From Phoenix dactylifera (lineage: Eukaryota; Streptophyta; Magnoliopsida; Arecales; Arecaceae), in the NCBI RefSeq assembly GCF_009389715.1, contig NC_052409.1:1032001-1096000 (forward strand): DNA of 64,000 nucleotides. Reading direction: 5' to 3'. Below the pieces are notes generated by a model. It saw only the letters and a program-made list of their open reading frames with translations, was not told the origin of the DNA and did no database searches. The position numbers and the translations under genes are program-made. Of this stretch, positions 14,801-26,500 are shown in pieces (the stretch's first letter is position 1; every line of letters starts with the position of its first letter).

Positions 14801-14929
14801 TTCAAATTAGAGGACAGAATCATCTTACTCGTATAGAGCGAAAGTTCTCTGGATCACGTAAACGGCGTTGTTGTACTTAGTCTGGAGCCTCCGATCGCTG
14901 CTCTCCTTTATAGCTCGATCGATCTCCAT
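2839..14929 (-). CDS. FAD synthase-like protein: PAPS-reductase (PP-loop) domain plus MoCF/molybdopterin-binding domain
   Basis: Predicted FMN adenylyltransferase making FAD from FMN and ATP, the plant counterpart of eukaryotic FLAD1/Fad1; Arabidopsis At5g03430 is the closest protein I recall. Sixteen exons: 14929-14829, 11475-11430, 11333-11164, 11006-10889, 10703-10621, 10521-10462, 9788-9534, 8638-8542, 7895-7845, 7740-7660, 7027-6956, 5401-5339, 4775-4629, 3307-3250, 3151-3099, 2919-2839. They sum to 1536 nt (511 aa), every phase closes and all introns are GT-AG. The ATG at 14927-14929 starts [10 protein letters not shown], as in the family. The PP-loop motif SFNGGKDST lies at residues 41-49; [24 protein letters not shown] and [14 protein letters not shown] follow. 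The MoCF domain begins near residue 268 ([13 protein letters not shown]) and includes [12 protein letters not shown]. The C-terminal 110 residues have no named domain. No transit peptide is seen, so it is probably cytosolic. Intron 1 is 3.35 kb and repeat-rich. Confidence 0.93.
8690..8850. repeat. ATGCAT-type simple sequence (FAD synthase intron)
   Basis: A degenerate alternation of CATGCAT, CATACAT, GTATGT and AAGCATG steps with no coding potential. A similar tract occurs at about 34155-34290 in an intron of the HAD gene. Confidence 0.5.
12055..13050. repeat. GTACC-rich and GA-rich dispersed repeat (FAD synthase intron 1)
   Basis: Bases 12055-12330 are dense in GTACCAG, ATACCGGTCC and GGTATC motifs; 12570-12615 and 12985-13046 repeat the theme (CATGCCGGTCC, CATGGTTCGGCC). 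Between them lies a 230-bp purine tract of GGGAGGGAGA type (12637-12865), interrupted by AGGAATCCCTAACCCTAACC near 12737, which includes two telomere-like CCCTAA units. The same head-plus-purine composition recurs at about 30.9, 31.8, 52.2-53.0 and 55.4 kb. I do not know a named family for it. Confidence 0.5.
12895..12918 (+). repeat. Run of 24 G
   Basis: An uninterrupted G homopolymer directly follows the purine-rich tract. Its true length is uncertain because such runs are often mis-sequenced. Confidence 0.9.
13300..13560. repeat. Degenerate ~70-bp tandem repeat (FAD synthase intron 1)
   Basis: The steps ACAAGAAAGCTAATGAAAAC (near 13373), ACAAAGAATGAAAAC (near 13447) and ACAAAGAAAGCTAATTAAAAC (near 13515) recur about 70 bases apart. 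Each is followed by a TGCCAA or ACCAAG step and, in the first two copies, by a GTATACACAGGA or GTCTATACAAGA stretch. Non-coding and intronic. Confidence 0.5.
14040..14690. repeat. Three diverged tandem copies of a ~200-bp unit (FAD synthase intron 1)
   Basis: Copies begin near 14095, 14300 and 14490. Each shows in order a CAAGC/GTGCAAAA step, a purine-rich run, ACAAATG or ATAAATG, then (A)TCTTCCCGTTA, and ends near a TTTTG(T)CCCAACAGAA block. Copy 1 has its own inner 15-bp repeat (AATCGAATTTTGTT type, about 14235-14275). Divergence is high, so the array is old. It lies in the first intron and has no coding potential. Confidence 0.6.
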
Positions 14930-15210
14930 CCCCCTCTCTTTACCCCCCCAGGAAGAAGGAAAGAGAGAAGGGAAGTGCCGATTAGGTTGCCTTCCGAAGA
15001 CACCTCTCTCTCTCTCTCTCCCCCTCTCCGTAGCTGAAGAGGAGGATGTCCGCTTCTTGTTTGGATGATTGGGGTTATAGGAGATGCGATTCAGATGGGG
15101 AACAAGGTTATATCTTTCGCGCGACAGAAGATTCCTTTGAGATTTGTGCGAACGGAGTTCCGAGCGCTTTGAGATTTGTACGCCGCCTATCCATGGGAGA
15201 AGCATTTATA
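14930..15210 (-). promoter_or_regulatory. Probable 5' leader of the FAD synthase gene with GA repeat
   Basis: Upstream of the ATG the minus strand has a GGGAGG/GA-rich stretch, including a (GA)n microsatellite at about 15000-15020, typical of plant 5' leaders. I cannot point to a TATA box with confidence, so the transcription start is not placed. Confidence 0.35.
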
Positions 15211-18200
15211 ATGCCTTCCAATTTATATTTATTTATGATCTTAATTATTATTCAACAAAAGGAGGGAAATTGTATGGAAACTGCGAGGAGAATTAAAACC
15301 CTCCGGCTCTCTGCAGAAAATGATTGGATGTCATTTTAGCCAAAACCGATTTGCCTGGAATTTATACTAGAAGTCAAGTTCAAATTAACAACTCAAAATT
15401 GAAAACAAAGTTGCCATGAAAGGATACCCAATTAGACTCCGAGCTATGGATTTGGACTAAGTTGGATCAACTTGACCTGCTAGCTATATAATCAGAATAA
15501 GAGAATGATACAATTTGTCGGGTCTAAGCGTGTTAAACGATCTCTTACATTCAAAATGGAGGGCGATCTTCTGTAACAGTCTAAGATGCCGCCTCGGCAT
15601 CATTGTATCTATGTCGGTGACGAAGACATCATGATAGTATGGAATGGTCATAAGACTTTTGCCAAATATCATAGGCACAAGTTGGAATTATTCAGACCAT
15701 GTATTTGAGGAGCTTAGTATGTCTTGAACCATTTCAAGGCTTGTGCTTTGTGCCATGTCTTCCAAAATTGAATTGCTTGTAGCCTTTTTTAAAGACATTA
15801 ATCCTTGTATAAAACCTGCAGCTTGCAGCTTTTCTCTAAATGCTTTCCCTGAAAACCATGGTTTGTAGATGTTCTGCAGTGGTTTTGAGGAAGGTAAAGC
15901 ATTTTGATTACAACAAATTTTTCAACTGAAGAATGATAGATAATTATAAATCCATTCCATCTATATGCTTACACACACACACACACATATAGTATTTTTA
16001 GCAACTTCTACCAGTCCATAAGCTAAAAATACTTTATATATACACACACATGCGGTGGGGGGGAGAGCATTTTCAGCTCAGGGACAGGTAAAAAGTTACT
16101 TATTTTACCTATATAAGGACTAAAGAATAATTTTGGTTCACCTAACAGAACTTGCAATGGATGGGCATGTGAATAATTTAATATCCATTTAGGGACTCGA
16201 AAATAATTTTGCTTTATGCATTTCAAAACATAAAGTACTCGGCTTCTGACGCCTTTTTGTCGATCTGCGAGTAAGGGTGTGATAAATGACTTACAGTACA
16301 CTTTGGGAGGCGCACAAAGAGACCGTAAATAGCGTGCAATTTCCATGCGGTTCCTGTTGAATAAACAAAGATCTTACTAGGGATTTCAAAATAATTTTAG
16401 GTTTGACCTGGTTTTAAGTCGAACAACTCTTCTCCCTTCCCTTCTTTCCTGCTCCTACGCTTCCGTTCCGTCTCATTGCATCTACTCGGGAGCACGTAGT
16501 CGATAGAAATCCACCGAGATGTCTAAATCAAAGCTCTAGTTATTTTGGAATTATTAGTTCGGAAAAAAATATTTTTTATTAAAATATTTTTTAAAAAAAT
16601 TAATATCCGAATGCATGATTTTTAAAATAATAATTTTTACAAATTTAGTTGACCACGAAAAAAAGACATATTACAAAATAATTTATGTTTGGTTGAACAT
16701 CTATTTTTTAAAAAATATTATATTATATATATATTATATTTTTATTAAACAAAAATATTTTATTCTATTTCATCTAAAAGCTTAATGGTATTTTTAGAAA
16801 AAGAAAATTACTACAATTTTCAGCCAGAAAGAATTTGACTTTTCTATGTTCTATATAATTTTTTCTTTATAAAATGTAATAATCTTATTTTTCTAGAAAA
16901 ACTATTTTTTCGTGTCTTTTTCTTAAAAATTTGAAGTAAGTATGAAATTTTTTTTTCATTTTTTCACCGACCAAACTTTCCCTATTCCTTCTTCCAGGAA
17001 CTAGAGCCATTTTTAAGTGTAATCCCGCCAATCACGGGAAACATTGAATTTTCCAAAAGAAGTGGTCTTAGGCAAGCCAGGTGATAGACTAATAATTTTC
17101 CACACATTCATCATATAACTTTCCCATGGATTCTTCTCAATGTGACAAAATCATAGTTTAAAATGACAAACAATTGATACAAGGTACATTCTTTACTCCC
17201 TTTTGCGCCTTTTCTTCATCCTCAATAAATCGGGTGATTTCCTCTTCATGAAGGTCTAGAATCTGACTATCTGAGGGCTGAGGCACAGGTCTTCCGGTGT
17301 GTTCTTCTGGCCTTAGAAAGCCAGTTCTTGACGGGTAGTTGACCTTGGGCTTTTGAGGTTTGGACAATGTGCTTTTGCTTCTACGTGATTTGATTAGGGG
17401 AAAGAAACTTGAGTCATCACAACCACCCAATCCTCTGATTAAGTCACAATAACAGGATACATATACTCGTGTCTAATTCAATTAAAGCCAACTAATAATC
17501 AGCATGGGTGATGCTAGTGATTTTTCAGGCTTATCAATGGTCAGTAGATAGTTATTGTCTCATATATTGAAGAAACTTTCACACCTGGAATTTGAATAAT
17601 GGCATATTTATTTGTAATTCAATTGATAAACAAAATTTAATTCTTATTATCGTACGCCTCTTCTATCGATATTTAGAATGAGGAATTTTACATTGGTTAA
17701 GGAATGAAGAATATCTATAGGCCTGACATGAGCCTTGGTCTTCAAAGTTCATAGAGATGCACCCTGGTATACACAACCTACTAGTACCCTACTCTAGTAA
17801 ATACGAACAATCTTCTATATTAGACAAAAAAAATTTAACTCTTGCGCTTTCAATGCAAGGAAAAGTTATTAGCGAAAACACCTCCTTTGGAAAGCAATAT
17901 AGCGAATACTTTTGTGGAAGATCCTTTTGGCACCTACGAAGGTTTCAAAAGTAGCAGACTTTGAAAATGCTATCTGAGTCAAACTTCATCCCTGCCACCT
18001 TAGAAGAAGACCTTCTAACACGACAACCATAGGTTCAATCATCAACTCATCCATTATAATTTGTTGATTCGCGTCGATAGGTGAACACGTTGATGCAATT
18101 CAGAGGAGTGGCAAATGTCGCTACTCCGATCGTGCCTAAGGATCTAATTCCATTAAATCCATCAATTTGAAGCCAATTGTAGCACCCATGCAGCTCAGAT

Positions 18201-21200
18201 CAACTTGAAAAATCAAACAAAGAAGCATAACCTTGCATTAAAAGTTTATTCACCTGGCTACTATGCCGGCTATCTAGGCCAACAACCAATAAATAAACTT
18301 CGAGTCAAAGTCAGATTAAATTCATAAAACAAAGGATCAAAAGAGAGGGAACCAATCGCCCTTCCTCAGCCCTTGTTTATGAGAATTCTGAAGTCGGAAT
18401 CCGAAAACTTGAATCAAGTTGGCTCCCCGAGAATGATAAAATATATGGTCTCTCGTCAAAATGTGATACCTGTATCTTAGTTCCACGCTTCTGTCTGGTG
18501 TTATTGTTGTTCCACCCTAGAAAGATTAAAAATAAGAAATAAATAAATAAATAGCAGATACAAAAGAACTACAAGCAATATTAATGAGATATGCTTCTGT
18601 TGGCCAGGAGTAAGGCCATGTAATTGGTGCCTCTCTTTTATTTATGCAGCGCAAGTTCAGCTCCTCTTAATGAGTTAGAGGATTCCTAGACGTAGATTAT
18701 TGCCAATAGCGTGCAGCTAGGTTGGTGGCTTAATTTCTTTGGAATTGAATCGAGTATCTAGATCTAGATTTGATTAATTTACTTAATGCGGATAATGCTA
18801 TGTGGATACTGGTCATGTCGGACGTGTTTGTATAGTGATACTTTGCACAATTCATAAAGAAAGTTCAAATTAGTGCTACCTAATTTAGAATTATAATCAA
18901 AATCTAGTTGTTTAAACAGGTTCGGATTCTGAAGCATCCTTTGCTACACGTCGATGATGTAATTGGAACATGCCTTCTTAAACTAGTTATTTCAAATGTG
19001 ACCACTTTATATTGATCATTCTAGTGATAGATTTCCATAACTTGTTTGGATATAGTGCAATAAGAAATTTAAAAAATATGTTTCTATATTTAAGAAACCA
19101 ATGCATATTTTTTTTATTTTTCTATCATATATATATATATATATATAATTGTGTTGCTTATTAGGAATCAAAGTGAATGTCTAGTTAAACTGGAAAGATA
19201 TTACTGAAACTTAGACATAGTATATAAAATTTAAATGAAGAGAAAAATAATGAAGAGTTGACAAAGATAAATTATCACTATTTAGTGACTTAGAAGCTTA
19301 GCGCCTCACGGCCTCCGAATCTCGGCAATTTGACCTTCATGCCCTCATACCAGGACTACTCCTAATTTTCCGTTAAAGGGTATTGCAGTAATCTCACGCT
19401 TTTTAGACCCGCGTGTCGCGGTATCCTAATCGTGTCGTTTAAGCGACGTCGGAACGGAATCCGAAGTAGGTGAGAATATCAAAGAGGAATCTTCATGTAG
19501 ATTTCTCTCTAGATCTCTGCCGTCCAACCTTACCAATGTCTCACCGATGTTTAGCGCTTTTATTACTTTATTAGATAATATCCTAATGGTCTTATTTTTT
19601 TTCCCAGAATCCTGTTTTTCCATGCTTTGTAAAAATTAAAAAATATAAAAAATCTTTGTTTTATATTTCAGTTTTCTCGAAGCATCAGAGACGGGTTCTT
19701 CGAATTCCAATGAAATCACTTCTTGAAGTCTAATCCTCAAATCCAATCACTGTCCTTAAATGCAAAAGCCAAGTTCTAGCCAGGGACAGCCACTTACCAT
19801 TGAGTAATCTAATCCATCGTAGTAGAACTTAATGATAAGTTGGGATTTCCTTGAAATATTGACATATTCTATGTCAAGAAGTGACCGATCTCTAGATATG
19901 AATTCAATTGTATGAAAAATTGGAAAATCCGTTCTATAGAAGATATTACTTTAGCTTTCGATCATCAGTCTCTTTTTCCTCTTTATAACACAACTCTCAC
20001 CATCATTTATATATATATATATATATAATAAAAACACAACGAAAATGCCACCTTTAAAAAGCTTCTATCCGGTGCATGCATAGCTCTGCTTGCATTGTAA
20101 CCTAGTTTCTCAAATAGTGTCACTATGATAGTCTCTAAAGACCATTATTTTTACTGATTTTCAAATACAGTTGAGCACTTTGAAACAATTTGGTCCATTT
20201 TGCTCGTTTGTAGTATGGATCTAGATATGAGAATCGGATTCATAAGCTACCACACATATTAATGCTTCCGGTACAGGTGTTTTTAAGGCCTACCAGAATT
20301 GGCCAGGAGTTAGTTGAACTACGTCAGTATTTTAAAATTTTAAAAAATGCTTAAAATTATCCTATCTTAAATAATATTACCAAACATGGTACTCACTCAA
20401 ACCGAACAACCTGATTTAATCCCTTGGATGAACTAAAGCTAAGTTGACCATATACGTACTTGCACACCATAGACTAAAGTTATACATGGCTGCAGCCATA
20501 AGGGAAATAGATTACCATCATCTCAAAACTTTACTGGCGGAGGAAGCAGCTCATGCGTGGAGACTACATGAAGCATGATGGCGGCTGCAATTAATGGAGG
20601 CCAAGCGGCAATTGCTGGTTCGTACATAATTATGCTTTGGCTTTGCGGCACTCAACGACGACTACAGCCCATTTAATGTCCAAGTAATTAAAAATTTCTA
20701 GAGTTTGGTTGCATCATGGCTGATTTAAGCAAATATTTTATTGTTCAACTTTCTTTGTATATATATATATTTTTTAAAAATCTCTTTCAGAATGAAATGG
20801 CACTACTCGCTCATCTGGATCACTCGATTAAACAATTACTGTTACTGGATCTTTAACGGAATCGACAACTTAGAAAGAAAGGGAAAACTTCTAGCTACGC
20901 TACTAACTATGCGGGATCCGCTAAGGATCAAATTGCTTATTTCGGTCGAGATCTAGATTCTTAGAGTAGTGATCGAAAGCTTGATTCTGATGTTCGTGAG
21001 CGTGATCCAGACCTTCGTGATCCATACACGCCATAAGCAAAGCAAGCACCAGTACTAGGGATTTATATATACTCTTTTTTCATAATCTAATTTTTTTTGA
21101 AATAATTTTTGAGAGAAAAAGAGATAGATTCCCTCACACTATAATAATTCATGTCCAAATTTGAAGAGAACCATCTAAGAATTGCTTAGCAATGGACTGA

Positions 21201-22100
21201 TTGATAAGAGAATCTAACAAAATTTGTTTATTTGGCACAAGCTAATAGTATTTAATGTGTTGATGCATCACCCATAACATTCTCCCAAGCACATGCATGC
21301 TTGGTTCAAAGTTCCATGTGAATTCTGTGTGCAATCTAGGTCAGGATCACCAACATTGGCTGCATGGCGGGCACTCATAGACTGAAAGAGTTGTTTGCTG
21401 TATTGGCTGGACCAGGGGAAGCAAACCATAATTACGTTTGGTAATTACTAATTAGATACGTCCTACGGGGAGGGCTGTCCCATGCACACCAAGATAAATA
21501 AATAGAAATAACGAAGAATAGAATAGAAGGCTCTTCCCCTGTTTATGGCTTTGCGCAAAAGAATAAAAATAAAAATAAGAACAGGGGGAAATAAATCAAA
21601 GCTTTCCTCGCTTTCCACTTCCCAAACTCCCAAAACCCTAGAAAACAATAAAATAACAGGGGGAAAGCTCGCGCCCGCGTAGGCCGAACGCACTATAAGA
21701 AAGCCGGCCCGCGGCCTTCATGGGTTATTTATGGTTCATTTGTGAGGTGTCAGCTAGCCCATTCAAGTTGCCATTAAGAGTCTCTGGAGTTCGGTAGGTC
21801 AAAACTTTATTCTCCGTCTTCAAGCCTTCTCCCTTCTCCCCCCTCCCTCTTTTACTAGTGCAACTGCTAGAGAGAGAGACACGAGGGTTGGGTTGATAGA
21901 GATGGCGGTAATGGCGGCTTCTATCTATAATATCTAGTGCAATAAAAGAGAGGGTTTAAACAGCATAGCAGAGGGTAAGAGAGGCGTCCTTTTCTCGCCT
22001 CTGGTGGTGTTAAAAAGATTGGTCTGATTCATGTGGTTTCTTTGTTAGTAGCAACACAGGTCTTGAGGGCCTTCAACTGTTCTCTTTGGCACTGAAAGAT
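15211..22100. other. Long AT-rich intergenic region without a supported gene
   Basis: No open frame here resembles a family I know. The minus-strand frame 17158-17430 (charged, with EEEITRFIEDEEK) is the most protein-like but is isolated, with no partner exons. Bases 16550-17000 are very AT-rich with runs of T and A. (CA)n lies near 15970-15990, (TA)n near 19125-19148 and 20010-20030. 21690-22100 contains C/T-rich stretches that probably form the upstream region of the neprosin gene. I see no tRNA and no intact transposon. Confidence 0.45.
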
Positions 22101-23334
22101 ATGGAGGTCAGGAGGAGGAGAGGAGAGAGATGTTGCTCTTTGATTTGCTCCATGTCTTTACCTTCCATTACCCCACTTTTCCTTCTTTTTCTCGCGTTCC
22201 TCGGCGCCGACGGAACGGTCGATGTCTCGGCTTTGAATTACACAAGCACTGGACGCATCGCGAGTCTTAGATTGGCAAGGATTCAAAGGTACCTGGAGAA
22301 GGTCAACAAGCCTGCCGTGAGGTCCGTCGAGGTAAGGATGACGATTAGAAGTTATAGAGAGGTTTCTCTATCGTTTCATTTTTATTGGTTAACTATAACT
22401 TTCCGGCTTAGCTCTTGGAGTTACATATTTGTACAGAGTCCGGATGGAGATATCATCGACTGCGTCCACCGGCACAAGCAACCGGCTCTCGATCATCCTC
22501 TTCTAAAGAACCACAAGATCCAGGTTGATAACAGGGCGGCTGCTTCCTTTGAGAGCCTAGTCAGTCTCTGTTTCTTGACAAAATATTCCTGAGCCAATGT
22601 TTGACCCAATTTCTTGTGAATTATGTTAGAGAGAGGCACCTCAGATGCCAGCATTCAGAGGTGGCCGGGAACCGCGAAATTACAATGCAAGCGATGCAGC
22701 GAGAAGGGCTTGGCAGACATGGCACCATGTTGGGCATTGCCCGAAGGGCACGGTCCCAATACGGAGGAGCTCCGTCGACGACGTATTGAGAGCCAAATCT
22801 TTGTACCACTATGGGAAGAAGCAGCAGGGAGTGCCGCTGGCTAGAAAGGTCGATGCACCAGATGTGGTCAGCGGCAATGGCCATGAGGTATGCACAAGAT
22901 CAACAAAAAACTTCAAATCTCCTTTTCCTTAGCTTGCTCCTTTTAATTAATGGACCTTCAAGAAATGGGTTTAATGGGAAGGTGAGAGGGTGAAGAACAT
23001 TCAGAGTCCTGTGTGGGAATGAAGACTTGAGGGCTTCTTTTTCCTAAAGTCTGGTTGTTTTCTTCTTTCTTCCTCTCACTGAAAGTAGCAATAAAGATGG
23101 GGGCCTCCGCTGAGAAGGTGGGTGGGAACCGGGAAGGAAGGAGTAGGTAATAAATGGCGTTCATATCTTGTTTCTTTTGCATAGGACCTTAAAGAGTTCA
23201 CACTATATTTTTTTCCCACCCGTATGTAAAGGAGATAATGATACTGGAAGAGCATGCATTGAATGAACTCAAAGGTGTTCATCGGTAGTGGAGGTATCAT
23301 GTCACCATTTCTTTACGTTCACTCCTGCTCCTTT

Positions 23335-23380
<46 letters not shown>

Positions 23381-26300
23381 CTTTTCCTTTTGTCGACTAA
23401 AACTGTACATGTATACTATAACCATTATAGCCTTGCCACTGGGGAGCCTTCAGGGAAACGTAAACAAGTGGGAATCGAATGCGGAATTCCATTTTTTCTC
23501 ATTAACAAAATTTTCCAGTAGCTTCCCAGTGGCTTACATGGGATCTTATCTCAGCACCTAAGAAACCGAATTAAATACGTTTCCAGAACTTTGTTGACTA
23601 CTAGGCTAATTTTTTATATCTTGCTTCGTGCTTGGGTGCAGCATGCAATTGCTTACACTGGGAACACACAAGAGATCTATGGAGCTAAGGCTACGATCAA
23701 TGTCTGGGATCCATCCGTCCAAATGTCCAACGAATTCAGCCTCTCCCAGATCTGGATCCTCTCGGGATCATTCGATGGCTCTGATCTCAACAGCATCGAA
23801 GCTGGCTGGCAGGTATTTCTTTAATTTCAGTCTATACCAAAGTTTCATATCTTAGGGCCATAAAATATTTTAGCACTAAATGATTCCTTGTCAAGTGTCA
23901 CCATTTGAAATACTAAAATATTTTTGCTTTTTTGTTCTACTAAATTTTTTGGTTAACCTTAACTTAGAAGCCAGGGATGAGAACAAGTAGAATTCTTTTT
24001 GGCACAAGTCAAAGTATCTATAGAAAAATTTTCTAGTGTACAAGATAAATCAAGTGGTAGTCAGACCAATATGAGGGGTAAACATGCTGAATTTTATAGA
24101 TTGGAAATTAGGGGAAGAGACAAATATCCAATGCTCTCCAAGGACTCAAGGGAGCAATGGACCCTGAGATTTGACATTTTAGCTTGCCACCATTTAAGGA
24201 GGAAATCAGCCAATAGGCCCCATCTACTTCTTGTCAATCAAAGCATCCTCCTAATCCATAAATCCAGGCACATGGTATAAGTACTTTCTTTGTGGACCAC
24301 TCTTCAGGGACCCTCGCATTCGAGTTTCAGCAGGTATACTAAATTCTGGGATCTGTGTATTTTTTTTCCACCAGTCAGCAAACAAGTAGTCAAGTGTGAT
24401 GGTAACTGCTGGTACGACTCGGTGGTGCATTTTTTCAAAGTCAGAAAACATAATATACTCCATGTTAGATAAAATATATAGGGTGCTAAAGCAACTCCCA
24501 AAAAGAGCTACTTTGAATGCTTCCTCCCAGCTCAGAGAGAAACAGCAAACCCTATGGTCTCGCGTGTATTATGAGAGACCACATGCCACCTTGAGATTGA
24601 AACACTCATCATATCATGTCCTACTTAAAAGAAATGCATGCTTAATAGAGCACTTTTAAGAACACCCACTTCAGCACCTGCCTTACGTCCCATGATTCAC
24701 ATATATCATCACCTTTGAGTACAAAAAATTGTCATGCAAGTTGATCATCTCCAAACAAATAATGACTTCAAAGACATGATGTCAACATTTTCCGGGACAA
24801 ACACAGAAAGAAGAGAAGTCTTTTTTGTCTATGCAAGCATTTCTCATGTAATCATGCTCGCCAGTGGCTGCTTCCTTTATAAACCCCATCCATGCACACC
24901 CACAACCAAAAAGATAAAGAATATGAATAACAATAGGAGTGGATAGAAGGAAGTTCCATCAGAGGCAGCTTCCTTGCATACTTTTGATCAAGTGGGGAGC
25001 TGAGGACCACTAGATTTATTGGTGACTTCAAACTTTTGCATTGCAATCACACGGTCTGTCGGAAAAATTATAAGTGCCTTTCATCATCAAGATAGACGGC
25101 TCATGAGATGATGGGCCCAACGGTTGATCCATATCAGGTGCAGGACACCTTGCACCGCACTTGATACACACCTGCCCCGCACCAGGAACATTTTTCACCA
25201 ACTTTCTGGTGAACGTGGCGTTGCAGCTAATCCACACCACCATTGCATGAATTTGATGGGCCCAACGACGCATGCTAATTGCTTGTACGGAGTGGTTATC
25301 TGAAGCTTTGTATTTCTTTCTAGTCAGGTCAGCCCTGAGCTTTATGGAGACGGTAGGCCCAGGCTGTTCACCTACTGGACGGTAAACTCTCTCCCTTAAA
25401 TCTTCCCTTATATACTTTTATTATACACTAATATATCGTTTATGCATCAAAGTCTCTGACGTTTACTTTCAAAAAAAAAAAAGATCCAATGTTGTTAATT
25501 TATCAGGGTTATGTCCTCCAAGAAAGAGATAATTAAGCAACCTTTGATCGAAGTCTTCAAAAATATTATACATTTTAACAGTAGCTGTAATAATGAATTC
25601 ACGTTTCATTCTTATGATGCTGCAGAGCGATGCATATCAGGCGACAGGGTGCTACAACCTTCTGTGCTCAGGGTTTGTGCAGACCAACAGCAAGATAGCC
25701 ATTGGAGCAGCTATATCACCGGTCTCATCATATGAAGGCAGCCAATATGATATTACTATTCTCATATGGAAGGTACATCTCTCGAGCTTAACTAAGCAAC
25801 AGGTCATTTTTGGATCAATTGAGCCACCATACTCCCAATGTATGAAGCCGGCTTGATGCTAACTCGACCCACTTTATGATACTGTTTCTATATGGAATAA
25901 TGCCAATGCATACCTATCCGAGTTACTAATGCTCTGGCTCAGGCCTTGTCTCCTATCATCAATGCCACAACTTTAACCACAATAGCACAACAATTGCTGA
26001 GCATTTAGTTCATGTCCCATAGCTATCAGTACCTGTGTCTACATAGTGATCAGGTCTTGCCACAGACCTGGAACATATATGATGTGCCACATTTGACAGT
26101 GTTGGTGACGTAAATTTTTCAGGATCCAAAGCTTGGGAATTGGTGGATGAGCTTCGGAGACAGCATGCTCGTCGGCTACTGGCCGGCCGAGCTCTTCACG
26201 CACCTCTCAGACCATGCGACAATGGTGGAATGGGGAGGGGAGGTGGTGAACATGCGACCAAATGGGGAGCACACCTCGACCCAAATGGGGTCGGGCCACT

Positions 26301-26500
26301 TCGCGGAGGAGGGGTTTGGGAAGGCGAGCTATTTCCGCAACCTCGAGGTCGTCGACTCGGACAACAGCCTTAGCTCCGCCCTGTCCATCTCCACGCTCGC
26401 CGAGAACACCAACTGCTACGACATCAAGAGCTTCTCCAACACCGACTGGGGAAATTACTTCTACTATGGTGGGCCGGGAAGCAACCCCCAATGCCATTGA
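22101..26500 (+). CDS. Neprosin domain (DUF239) secreted peptidase-like protein
   Basis: Seven exons: 22101-22331, 22437-22523, 22630-22887, 23642-23812, 25328-25381, 25626-25772, 26123-26500. All are joined in phase 0 and give 441 aa. The N-terminus is basic ([10 protein letters not shown]) followed by a hydrophobic core ([14 protein letters not shown]), a signal peptide; a second ATG at 22152 would give a cleaner one. Next come the neprosin activation-peptide region ([27 protein letters not shown]) and the neprosin domain from about residue 195 ([14 protein letters not shown] to NPQCH). Neprosin of pitcher plants is a prolyl endopeptidase of the glutamic type. E223 in [10 protein letters not shown] and E339 in GYWPAELF sit where I would expect its two catalytic glutamates; that mapping is from memory. 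Probably secreted to the wall or vacuole. Most plant paralogues have no known substrate. Confidence 0.92.
23338..23378 (+). repeat. (AT)n microsatellite, about 20 units
   Basis: Uninterrupted alternation of A and T within intron 3 of the neprosin gene; likely length-variable. Confidence 0.9.

Noticed and set aside
17158-17430. Possible small gene on the minus strand
   Set aside because: Charged and protein-like, but there is no known domain, no splice partners and no neighbouring support; kept only as a remark in the intergenic entry.
22645-22884. Several overlapping frames in neprosin exon 3
   Set aside because: Only the frame reading [20 protein letters not shown] joins in phase with the flanking neprosin exons.
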